Source of the DNA: Gracilimonas sp.
GTDB lineage: Bacteria > Bacteroidota > Rhodothermia > Balneolales > Balneolaceae
DNA length: 64,000 nucleotides
Assembly: GCA_022450045.1 (NCBI GenBank)
Contig: JAKURD010000013.1
Span: 1-64,000, forward strand
Direction: 5' to 3'
Notes under the pieces: model-generated
Seen by the model: the letters and a program-made list of their open reading frames with translations, nothing else
What the model was told of the DNA's origin: nothing
Database searches by the model: none
In this document: in pieces, positions 1 through 7,974 of the stretch
How the letters are laid out: every line of letters starts with the position of its first letter
Position numbering within the stretch: position 1 is the first letter of the stretch
Translations under genes and position numbers: made by a program

Positions 1-91
1 GATATCCTTTGCGGAAATCTGCGAGAATCCTTTTGAAGGATCGTTTTGCCAAAATGTATTTCAACGTTTAGGACGCTATTGATCCGTAACA

Positions 92-458
92 TAACGTGAG
101 TTCTATATAATTATCCTCGTCAAAGCCTTTGAGGCACGGTCTGCCGGCTCCAAGTCCGTCTGAGCGTTTGTTTGATTTGAGCGCCTGCGTCTTTTCCTTA
201 TCCTAATCCAACACCCGGCGCCTGTAGCATCGATCAGATGGGTGATCCATCAGATCGAATCCAAGAATGTGTAACCTGCCCCCCGGTCTGCCGGCTCCAG
301 GTCCATCTGACCGTTTGTTTGATTTTGATTCGGGCACCTAAGCTCAAAAGTACTTTTTGCCCATTAAATCACCTCTGCCTGTTTCATCGATCAGACGGGG
401 TTTCCGTCAGATGGATCTTGCAGCTATTCTAATATTCTTTATCTCGAATTCACGTTAA
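92..458 (+). repeat. MITE-like repeat R1, long copy, with terminal inverted repeats
   Basis: The stretch starts TAACGTGAGTTC and ends GAATTCACGTTA, so its two ends are near-perfect inverted repeats of about 19 bp (right end reads inward TAACGTGAATTCGAGATAA). A shorter relative lies at 26143-26389. The interior is duplicated: the phrase beginning GGTCTGCCGGCTCCA occurs near positions 138 and 282, and the ATCGATCAGA phrase occurs near 230 and 388, so this copy carries two modules where the other carries one. No convincing gene lies inside; the only open frame is short and has no family features. Positions 1-91 hold nothing recognisable. The nearest gene is the minus-strand hydroxylase ending at 480. 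Confidence 0.75.
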
Positions 459-479
459 AATAATATTCGATAAAAACGC

Positions 480-1364
480 TCACATTGATGAAGCTTCATC
501 AACATCCAGCTTTTTTGTGTCTTTTTCATTTCCAAATTTAGCCCCTGTTGGCGGGCGGTACTTCTGAAACGGGATCTTCAGGAGATTTCCGAGGTTATCA
601 TTTTCTTTTGGATCCATATGAGTGTCTATACCATATTTCAATTCTGAAATGTCGTTTACTTCAGCAAAAGTCCCAAACATACGATCCCAAACCGCGAAGA
701 TGTTACCATAATTCGTGTCGGTTAGAGGCTGAGTGTAATGATGATGAACCTTATGCATCAAAGGAGTGATGAACACCCACGATAATGCCCGGTCCACTTT
801 TTTGGGCATGTTTATATTGGCGTGAGTCAGATGCGCGAAAAGCGCGGAAATGCTTTGATATAAGAATACGATCCAGATCGGAACTCCAACCAGGATCACC
901 CCAATGATAGTGAAAACCATTCTGAATACAGCTTCTCCCGGATGATGACGAAGTCCGGTTGTTACATCAACGGTAGTATCGCTGTGATGAACAAGGTGGA
1001 ACTTCCACATGAATCTCACTTTGTGCTCTATCCAGTGAATCAGGTAAGCACCAAAGAAATCGAGCAGCATCACCCCAACGATCGCCTGGACCCAAACAGG
1101 CATTTCAACCCATTGCAGAATACCGAATTCGTTGGAAGTCACATAATTGGATGACCATACCAGTACTCCGGCAAACCCCAGTCCGATCACTACAAAGAAT
1201 CCATTCAGTACCAAATTCAGAGCTGCGTGGCGCACTTTTTTATATCCGAAATCGAAAAGAGGGAAAACTCCTTCGATCACCCAAAAAAGAAAAATCCCCC
1301 CGATCAGGATACCGGCCCTGAATGTGGTAGGTACGTTTTCAAAAAAATCTATGAATGCTTCCAT
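480..1364 (-). CDS. sterol desaturase / fatty acid hydroxylase family protein
   Basis: 294 residues, an integral membrane di-iron oxygenase of the fatty acid hydroxylase superfamily. The histidine clusters that ligate the iron pair are visible: HWIEH at about 110-114, HLVHH at 123-127, an HH pair at about 140 and HKVHHH at 204-209. Hydrophobic segments at about 17-32, 45-70, 90-108 and 150-175 fit a four-helix membrane protein. Members hydroxylate or desaturate lipids, sterols, carotenoids or alkylglycerols; the substrate cannot be told from sequence. It stands alone, between repeat R1 and the metalloprotease, and the ATG at 1364 is the only good start. The C-terminus (after about 260) is charged and variable. 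Confidence 0.85.
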   Translation of the reverse strand: MEAFIDFFENVPTTFRAGILIGGIFLFWVIEGVFPLFDFGYKKVRHAALNLVLNGFFVVIGLGFAGVLVWSSNYVTSNEFGILQWVEMPVWVQAIVGVMLLDFFGAYLIHWIEHKVRFMWKFHLVHHSDTTVDVTTGLRHHPGEAVFRMVFTIIGVILVGVPIWIVFLYQSISALFAHLTHANINMPKKVDRALSWVFITPLMHKVHHHYTQPLTDTNYGNIFAVWDRMFGTFAEVNDISELKYGIDTHMDPKENDNLGNLLKIPFQKYRPPTGAKFGNEKDTKKLDVDEASSM

Positions 1365-1446
1365 GGCAGTAAATCTATAACTGGTGTTAATGGTTTTATA
1401 AAGATGCTAAAATGGTGAATCAGGTTCAAAAAGTATAGATAATAAA

Positions 1447-1489
1447 AAAGCCTTCGCACATTGAAACTGCACGAAGGCTTTGAAGAGCT
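1447..1489 (-). terminator. rho-independent terminator of the metalloprotease gene
   Basis: Stem AAAGCCTTCG (1447-1456) pairs with CGAAGGCTTT (1472-1481); read on the minus strand the hairpin is followed by a T-rich run (1441-1447). It sits 22 bp past the stop codon of the minus-strand metalloprotease gene. Confidence 0.8.
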
Positions 1490-1502
1490 AAATTATTTTT
1501 AC

Positions 1503-4013
1503 TTAGTTGTTAGGATCAAGTATGCCCGCTATTCTTTCTCGTGCATCTTCAAGATGAACACGAGTCGCACGGTCAATATTACCGGCATTCAATCGGCGGT
1601 CAATATCGCGCTGAAGGATAACAAGCTGATTTCGTACGATCGGCTGAATATCGGATTGTCCAACATTCACAGATGGGCCGAACCAACCGCCGCCCACAAC
1701 TTCAGCAGACATCAGGTCATTCATCTCATCGATGTATGCACGCTGTAAATATCTACGATGTACACCGATACTTTCTCCTGCACGTACTTCACTGAAGATG
1801 CCATTACGTATATCATCCATCATTTCAAATGCAGTATAAGTATTATCATCTGATCTTTTTTCGAACTCGATCAGTCGGACAATGCGCTGAGCACTCACAA
1901 GATTTGAAAGTACTCCTGCCTGTGCACCTCTAAACATCTCTAAAGCGGAAGCCTGATTCACACGATCAAGAATATCACTGTTGAATGACCAGGTTGGAGA
2001 GCTGAAAGCATGTTGTTGCAAAAATTGCATGGCTCTTCTCTGAGTTGCTTCATCAACGGGTTCATACACAACACCCTCTTGGTCAAAAGTTTTGTGGTTT
2101 TCATACACCCCGCCAATATTACTGAGGGCATGTCCCATATATCGGTTCCACTGACCTACTATATTACTATATAGCTCACTGAGATCATCAAAATTTTCAC
2201 CGTCTTGTTCGATCCATTCGATCAGGTTTTCGGTGATGATTTGAAGATTGGCAAGACCAAGCTCGCCGGCTTGCATAGCATCGTTTGTAAGATCTTCGTT
2301 CTGTGACCTTGGGTCAATTTTACTGCCGGTTTGGCGCCCGTAAAAGTAAACGGGATCATCGGCTCTTTCTTTGGTCCACTCGTTGAGGGTTTCTTCAATC
2401 TCTTCGTCACTCATGTCCTCCGGGAACCATGTGTAACCCCATTTAGCATTCCACTTGTCATACTCACCTACTGCAGGATAGAAGTTTGTAACTCCATCAC
2501 CCGGTTGTGCAATATAGTTGAAGCGGGCATAGTCCATGATGGAAGGAGCCGTTCCGTGTGTTGAAGTAAACTCAGGATCACGAAGCTGTTCAACGGTATA
2601 AGCATAACTTGATCCAAAGTTATGAGGAAAACCGAGCGTATGGCCTACTTCATGCGCCGATACAAATCGGATCAAGTCGCCCATAATCTCATCATCAAAT
2701 TCCACTCCGCGGGCATCCGGATTGGTTGCTGCAGTTTGAACAAAGAACCAGTTTCTAAGCAGGTTCATAACATTGTGATACCAACCGATATCACTTTCAA
2801 GAATCTGCCCTGATCGCGGATCATGCACGTGCGGGCCATATGCATTTTGTACAGGAGATGCGAAATAACGAATTACGGAATAACGTACATCTTCCGGGCT
2901 AAATTCCGGGTCTTCCTCTTCTGTTGGAGGGAGTTTACCTGCAATTGCATTTTTAAATCCGGCTGCTTCAAAAGCTACCTGCCAGTCATCTACACCTTGA
3001 ATAAGGTATTCTCTCCATTTTTCAGGTGTTGCAGGATCCACATAGTAAACTATTGGATTTACCGGTTCTACTAACTCATCACTTTCACCATCAAGCCAAG
3101 CTTTATAAGCTTCTTTATCTTTTGGTATCAATTTCCAACGGGTAATATGTCGAATTTGCCTGGCCTTTTGAGCTTCATCGGTGTACTCAGTTTTATTTAC
3201 ACTGAAAAAACCAACACGCTGATCATAACTGCGAGGTCTCATCTCCTCTTCAGGAAGTACGATCATACTGTGATTTACTTCCATAGAAATCGTACCTGTT
3301 GAGGAATTTGATGGAGGCTCACCCGCATCATATGTTAATACATTACGTGCTTCTATATTCTCGGGATAACTGTTTATGTGTTCAATGAAAGTACGACTGC
3401 CATCTAATCTTCTTACCTGATAAGCTCGTCGTTGGCCACTTGACATACCCAATGATGGTATATCGGAGGTAAATAATGGTGTGATTTCAATTACGAAACC
3501 GCTTGAATCTTCATTCAAAGCTTCAATATTAAAAGAAGCGATGATTGGCTCAAAATTTGAATTACGAACCGCTTCATAGATCGGCTTTTCTTCAGAAGCT
3601 ACATTCTCATAGGATACATGCCGAAGTAGAATATTTTTATCCTTCTTTTCCCATCGTACGATCTGAGTATTAAGTTTCTCACCACCGTAACCAATATTGT
3701 CGGCCGTTTTAGCAACACGGGTTACTAATAACATCTCACGACCTAAAAGCCCATCAGGAATCTCATAGTAATACTTGTCATCAACTTTATGGACATCGAA
3801 TAACCCTTCATCAGATTCAGCGTCTTCAGTAATAACGTCGCTATACTTTTTCATCTCATCATTACCGCCGGAACCATTTGGTCCGCTCTTGGCACTTTGT
3901 GATGAGCGCTCAGACTCCGATACCGTTTCTGATGATTTGCACCCCGCAATAACAAAAACAAGGCTCAGAAAAAATACAGAGGTTTTCATAAAATTAAATT
4001 TTCCGTAATTCAT
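1503..4013 (-). CDS. zinc-dependent metalloprotease lipoprotein (DUF5117/DUF4953 type)
   Basis: 836 residues. The N-terminus has a hydrophobic signal segment ending in a lipobox (VIAGC, Cys25), so the mature protein should be a lipid-anchored envelope protein. A Ser/Gly/Asp-rich linker follows. The metzincin-like zinc motif HEVGHTLGFPHN lies at about 451-462 and fits HExxHxxGxxH. The overall order (N-terminal beta-rich region, catalytic region, helical C-terminal region) and length match the large Bacteroidota metalloprotease family annotated with DUF5118, DUF5117 and DUF4953. Substrate is unknown; degradation of extracellular or periplasmic protein is inferred. An internal Met at residue 9 would give a more typical signal peptide length and may be the true start. 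Monocistronic, with its own terminator. Confidence 0.85.
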   Translation of the reverse strand: MNYGKFNFMKTSVFFLSLVFVIAGCKSSETVSESERSSQSAKSGPNGSGGNDEMKKYSDVITEDAESDEGLFDVHKVDDKYYYEIPDGLLGREMLLVTRVAKTADNIGYGGEKLNTQIVRWEKKDKNILLRHVSYENVASEEKPIYEAVRNSNFEPIIASFNIEALNEDSSGFVIEITPLFTSDIPSLGMSSGQRRAYQVRRLDGSRTFIEHINSYPENIEARNVLTYDAGEPPSNSSTGTISMEVNHSMIVLPEEEMRPRSYDQRVGFFSVNKTEYTDEAQKARQIRHITRWKLIPKDKEAYKAWLDGESDELVEPVNPIVYYVDPATPEKWREYLIQGVDDWQVAFEAAGFKNAIAGKLPPTEEEDPEFSPEDVRYSVIRYFASPVQNAYGPHVHDPRSGQILESDIGWYHNVMNLLRNWFFVQTAATNPDARGVEFDDEIMGDLIRFVSAHEVGHTLGFPHNFGSSYAYTVEQLRDPEFTSTHGTAPSIMDYARFNYIAQPGDGVTNFYPAVGEYDKWNAKWGYTWFPEDMSDEEIEETLNEWTKERADDPVYFYGRQTGSKIDPRSQNEDLTNDAMQAGELGLANLQIITENLIEWIEQDGENFDDLSELYSNIVGQWNRYMGHALSNIGGVYENHKTFDQEGVVYEPVDEATQRRAMQFLQQHAFSSPTWSFNSDILDRVNQASALEMFRGAQAGVLSNLVSAQRIVRLIEFEKRSDDNTYTAFEMMDDIRNGIFSEVRAGESIGVHRRYLQRAYIDEMNDLMSAEVVGGGWFGPSVNVGQSDIQPIVRNQLVILQRDIDRRLNAGNIDRATRVHLEDARERIAGILDPNN

Positions 4014-4133
4014 ATATCATTTAGTTTATTTATTTAAAAAAAACAGATTTATTCAAATCAGGTTAGTTAACAAGCTAATCAAGTAGATTGATCTTTGTAT
4101 AGTGTAAAAAATTAAAAAAGGGGTATTGTGAGT

Positions 4134-5009
4134 CTAACCGAGATGCTCGATAAACCAACCTTCGGTCCAATCCAATACTTCGGAAAAAGGCTTCGGGAAG
4201 TCTTGATTTCCAAAAGGATGACCTGCTCCATAGGTGTGAGTTCCGCTTGCTACTAATCGGAGTTCTTTGTCACGGGCTTCGCAGGCAATATGGAGTTTTT
4301 CGGAATCAGTGTAAGGCACCGACTCGTCATCACGACCGTGAATGAATAGCGTTGGAATGCGTAATTCTTTGACCCGTTCTATGGCAATAACCCTATCGGC
4401 ATTATTGATCGAATCTTCATAAACCACTTTTCCAACCTTCATCTTCTGGCCTGTTCGGGTATTTTCAATTTCCGTAAACCCCTGCTTTTCCCAGTCTTTT
4501 TTCATCTGGTCGGTCCACCGTTCACGGTAATCCGCTACTGCCGACCAAGTTACAAGACACTGTACCGGAGCATATTCCACAGCCGCCGCAATTGCAGTCT
4601 GCCCTCCCCGAGAATGTCCCAGAATGCCAATCACATCGGTATTCAGGCTGGAATGGTTATCTGTGATCTCCCCTCTCTGAAGAGCATCAATCACCGTTCC
4701 AATATCATTTAGGTCTTGTGAAAAAGTCTCTCGTTCAAAGAGCTCCATCTCTGTGAACTCGGTCTTGTTGTCACCAATTCCATTCAATGAAAAATTCATG
4801 GCTACTACTCCAAATCCGGCTCTTGCCAGCTCTTCACACACATCCGGAAAGGGGCCCCAATCTTTAAAGCCTTTGAATCCATGCAAAAATATGATCACCG
4901 GAAAACTCAGTGCATTTCTTGAAATTGGAGAGTAAAGGTCATACCGAATCGGCAATCCTTCGGTGGATTCTATTTGTCCTGATGAGATCGAGATACTGCT
5001 TACTTCCAT
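4134..5009 (-). CDS. alpha/beta hydrolase (dienelactone hydrolase-like)
   Basis: 291 residues with an alpha/beta hydrolase layout: an HGF oxyanion-type segment at about 44, the nucleophile elbow GHSRGG at about 131-136, an acidic residue in GRDDESVP at about 225 and the late histidine in GTHTYG at about 258. No signal peptide, so it is probably cytoplasmic. It starts 10 bp after the rluB stop codon and is likely the last gene of the scpB-rluB operon. Substrate (ester, peptide or lactone) cannot be inferred. Confidence 0.8.
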   Translation of the reverse strand: MEVSSISISSGQIESTEGLPIRYDLYSPISRNALSFPVIIFLHGFKGFKDWGPFPDVCEELARAGFGVVAMNFSLNGIGDNKTEFTEMELFERETFSQDLNDIGTVIDALQRGEITDNHSSLNTDVIGILGHSRGGQTAIAAAVEYAPVQCLVTWSAVADYRERWTDQMKKDWEKQGFTEIENTRTGQKMKVGKVVYEDSINNADRVIAIERVKELRIPTLFIHGRDDESVPYTDSEKLHIACEARDKELRLVASGTHTYGAGHPFGNQDFPKPFSEVLDWTEGWFIEHLG

Positions 5010-5019
5010 AAAAAAGAGA

Positions 5020-5847
5020 TTATTTATCTTTGTTGAAATCTAATGTTTCCAGTTTAACCAATTTCCGGAGGTTATTAATTTCATGCTGGCGTAAAAACCT
5101 CCAACGGCCCATTGATACGTCTTTCAGAGTGAGCCCTGCATATTCGATCCGTTTCAGTTTTGTAACTACCGTTCCGTGGAATTGTACCATTCTTCGTATT
5201 AGGTGATTCCTTCCTTCAAAAACCGACATTTCAAAAGTGTGGGGATCATCAACGAATTGGATGATATTATATCCCTTGGCAATACCATCTTCCAGTTCTA
5301 CCCCTTCCAGAAATTGTTCCAATTGTGCTTCCGTGAGTGGATCTTTGGTTCCAACCTGATAGGTTTTGCGAACGCTGTAACTTGGATGCATTAGCCGGTG
5401 TGCAAGGTCTCCATCATTTGTTAACACCAAAAGGCCGGTTGTGTTCCGGTCTAATCGACCTACGGGATATACGCGATATCCTGTCGCATCTTCGATTTGA
5501 TCCATAACCGTAGTGCGGTCTTTTTCGTCATCGGTTGTGGTAATTACATCTTTGGATTTATGGAGCAGCAAATACACGAACGGCTCCAGGCTGAGATTTT
5601 GTCCGTCAACCACCACGCTGTCTTTTCGGCGGACTTTAGTACCCAATTCCGTAGTAACCTGACCGTTCACCTGCACTTTGCCGGCTGAGATGTAGGTATC
5701 CGCTTCCCGGCGAGAGCAGAACCCGGCATGTGCAATAAACTTGTTCAGCCTAATCTCCTCATCCTGTGAGTAATTTTGATCTACTTTGGCCGCTTTCTTA
5801 TCGTCGGCCTTATTTTTGGGCCTTCTCTTTCCTTTCTTATTGCTCAT
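5020..5847 (-). CDS. rluB: 23S rRNA pseudouridine synthase, RsuA/RluB family
   Basis: 275 residues. A basic N-terminal tail is followed by an S4 RNA-binding domain (about 30-75, RLNKFIAHAGFCSRREAD) and the catalytic domain with GRLDRNTTGLLVLTNDG at about 127-143, where the Asp is the catalytic residue of pseudouridine synthases. RluB makes pseudouridine in helix 80 of 23S rRNA; RsuA and RluE relatives are alternatives, but the gene context scpB-rluB is the classical one. Its ATG overlaps the scpB stop codon by four bases (ATGA at 5844-5847), so translation is likely coupled. Confidence 0.9.
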   Translation of the reverse strand: MSNKKGKRRPKNKADDKKAAKVDQNYSQDEEIRLNKFIAHAGFCSRREADTYISAGKVQVNGQVTTELGTKVRRKDSVVVDGQNLSLEPFVYLLLHKSKDVITTTDDEKDRTTVMDQIEDATGYRVYPVGRLDRNTTGLLVLTNDGDLAHRLMHPSYSVRKTYQVGTKDPLTEAQLEQFLEGVELEDGIAKGYNIIQFVDDPHTFEMSVFEGRNHLIRRMVQFHGTVVTKLKRIEYAGLTLKDVSMGRWRFLRQHEINNLRKLVKLETLDFNKDK

Positions 5848-6626
5848 TCTTCCTCGTCAATTTCATCTAATTTGTCCTGTCCATTTTCGGAATGCTGATC
5901 ATCCGCCTCATTATTATCTGAGGCTCTTTTCTTCTCTTCAAACTCATTAAACAATTCGTCTGCTTTTTCTTCGGGGGAACTTCCATCATCACCATCCATA
6001 TCATCCATCATCAACTGTCGCTCCATCAAAAGCTGCCGGTGTTCGGCCATGTCATCATCTTTCAGGATCTCATCTATCTCGCGCGGTTTCGGTAATTCAT
6101 CTACCGAGTTGATGCCAAAATGGGTTAAAAAATGCTTGGTAGTCCGGTAAAGCAGCGGTTTACCCGGACTGTCGGCCCGACCTGAAACTTCGATCAACGC
6201 CTTTTCCATTAATTGCCGGAGAATATAACCTGAATCCACTCCGCGAATTTGATCTACTTCCGGTTTGGTGATGGGCTGCCGGTAGGCCACAATAGCCAGT
6301 GATTCTATCGCCGATTGCGACAACTTTCGGTACGCATTTTCATGCTGAAAAATACTGAGCCAGTAATGGTATTTGGATTCAGTGACAAAGGTATATCCTC
6401 CACCCAGTAACTGAATTCGAAAACTAAGGCCATTCTCATCATAGCGCTCATTCAGCTTGTCCACAAAATCCTGCACGGTTTCTTTCGTGATCTCAATTTG
6501 TTCTTCATTCTCCACAATGATCTCTCGGATCTTTGAACCGGGAATCGGTTCATCACTCGCAAAGATCAGGGCTTCAATCACTGAAGAAAGCCTTGTTCCG
6601 TCAATAAATTCGTAGTCGTTCTTCAT
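5844..6626 (-). CDS. scpB: segregation and condensation protein B
   Basis: 260 residues. The tandem winged-helix core of ScpB spans about 10-180 (SVIEALIFASDEPI near the N-terminus, IVAYRQPITKPEVDQIRGVDS in the middle, the typical LxTxFGL region as THFGINSVDELP at about 170). ScpB dimers bind ScpA in the SMC complex that compacts and separates chromosomes. The C-terminal 70 residues are a very acidic, low-complexity tail found in many Bacteroidota members. First gene of the scpB-rluB-hydrolase operon; scpA is not in the window. Confidence 0.92.
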   Translation of the reverse strand: MKNDYEFIDGTRLSSVIEALIFASDEPIPGSKIREIIVENEEQIEITKETVQDFVDKLNERYDENGLSFRIQLLGGGYTFVTESKYHYWLSIFQHENAYRKLSQSAIESLAIVAYRQPITKPEVDQIRGVDSGYILRQLMEKALIEVSGRADSPGKPLLYRTTKHFLTHFGINSVDELPKPREIDEILKDDDMAEHRQLLMERQLMMDDMDGDDGSSPEEKADELFNEFEEKKRASDNNEADDQHSENGQDKLDEIDEEE

Positions 6627-6739
6627 TATTAAATCACAAAGTTCTCAAAAAAATATAGTCTGTAAACTTACGCAAAGTACCCGCCACTCAACAAAAATAA
6701 TTCTTTGGTAAAATTTTGTCTTACAACCACCTTACAGGC

Positions 6740-7702
6740 CTATTCGCACTCCTCTACAATAAAAAAGCCATCCTCGCCCTGCTCTTGATAAAGCGGCATT
6801 AAAATATACCCGTTTCGCTGAGCTAAGATTTTACCATGTCGGTCGTTGGCCAGCCAGTCACCCTTTTGAACCCGATCGAAATTTTTGAATCCCGGACGCA
6901 TTTCAAAGCGGTCGTCCGGCTCAATGATATGTTTATACAGAAATTCAACTTTATGGGGAAGATCTTCGGTCTGGGTATTTAGATAATCATAATATCGCGT
7001 GAAGTCATCGATCTCGGAAGCCAGAATACACCCTGACGCGACAAGCAGGCACATGAGCCCTGCCGTAGCATTGTCTTCGGCGAACTCGGTAAAATGCTGC
7101 CCCGTTTCGAAAGCAAAACCAATATTTCCGGTATTCTGAATATACTTGAGTGCTGTTCCGTGCAGGGCTTTCTCGATCCCAAAAATAAGCGGAATACGAA
7201 GCTGAGCAAGCAATTCCACATTCCGGTCATCTCTTGTACTAATCACAAACAATCCGCTTTCCGCTGAAAAACTATGCAGATCCACAAAAATGACCGGGTA
7301 CTCCGGGTCTTCTTCCATGATGATGGGGTCAATGAACTCCAGTAATTTCTTAGTTTCACGTCGCTCAGCGGTTTTAACCTCTTCAATCGGCGTTCGGCGG
7401 ATCTTATCCAAAATAGAGGTAAACCAGATCCGGTTCATGTCTTCATCAATGTACCTTTTTTGTTCCCGCAGTGCCTCTATATTTCCGATCAACCCAAGAA
7501 ACCGTCCATGAAATTCTGACTTTTTAGATTCCAGCTTCTCAAAAATATACCGGATGGCTTCAATTCCGGTAGGTTCATTGCCGTGAATACCGGCCAAAGT
7601 AATTATAGTTGGCCCCGGATGATCTCCCCTGAGATCTCCTATCAGACGGTCTGAGTATTCAATATGTTCTGTTTTCAATATTTTTTCTTTCGTATCCTGC
7701 AA
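6740..7702 (-). CDS. succinylglutamate desuccinylase/aspartoacylase family protein (M14-like)
   Basis: 320 residues. Zinc-binding motif GIHGNEPTG at about 37-45 (His and Glu ligands) and a third histidine in DLHSF at about 141 match the AstE/AspA subgroup of M14 carboxypeptidases, which cleave N-acyl amino acids. A late Glu (FETGQHF, about 193) could be the general base. The C-terminal third (about 240-320) is the small beta domain typical of the family. It lies upstream of no cotranscribed gene on the minus strand, and follows the GCS2-CBS gene, from which it is separated by a transposon-like repeat. True substrate unknown; removal of an acyl or glutamyl group is plausible. Confidence 0.82.
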   Translation of the reverse strand: MQDTKEKILKTEHIEYSDRLIGDLRGDHPGPTIITLAGIHGNEPTGIEAIRYIFEKLESKKSEFHGRFLGLIGNIEALREQKRYIDEDMNRIWFTSILDKIRRTPIEEVKTAERRETKKLLEFIDPIIMEEDPEYPVIFVDLHSFSAESGLFVISTRDDRNVELLAQLRIPLIFGIEKALHGTALKYIQNTGNIGFAFETGQHFTEFAEDNATAGLMCLLVASGCILASEIDDFTRYYDYLNTQTEDLPHKVEFLYKHIIEPDDRFEMRPGFKNFDRVQKGDWLANDRHGKILAQRNGYILMPLYQEQGEDGFFIVEECE

Positions 7703-7762
7703 AATATTTTGTTTTAAAAATGGTACGTCATAAAGTGACGAGTAATGAAGTTAGTTGCTAAG

Positions 7763-7957
7763 TAAGATGAATTCGATATAAAGACCGCCTGTTGAACACG
7801 TTGAATAGTCATTTCGCGGCGAGTGCCCGAAACCTTATGGTTGGTCAGGTATCAAATACGGGATTAATGGCCACCATTAGATTCCCGTCTTCACGGGAAT
7901 GACTACAAGCATCCATTTTATCCTTTTTAATTTTATTTATATCTCAAACTGACGTTA
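7763..7957 (-). repeat. MITE-like repeat R2, copy D (inverted)
   Basis: This 195-bp unit is the reverse complement of the R2 copies at 25782, 26392 and 27057. Its ends read TAAGATGAATTCGATATAA inward on the left and TAACGTCAGTTTGAGAT inward on the right. The interior has the two signature hairpins, GGGAATGACT with ATTCCCGT (7884-7905) and the CATTTCGCGG..GCCCGAAA segment (7811-7833). The tetranucleotide AAGT flanks both ends, a likely target duplication. It separates the M14 hydrolase from the GCS2-CBS gene. Confidence 0.8.
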
Positions 7958-7974
7958 AGTAATACTTTATCACT

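Noticed and set aside
238..432. 64-residue frame inside repeat R1
   Set aside because: Entirely within the repeat, no homologous frame is maintained in the second copy, and it has no protein family features.
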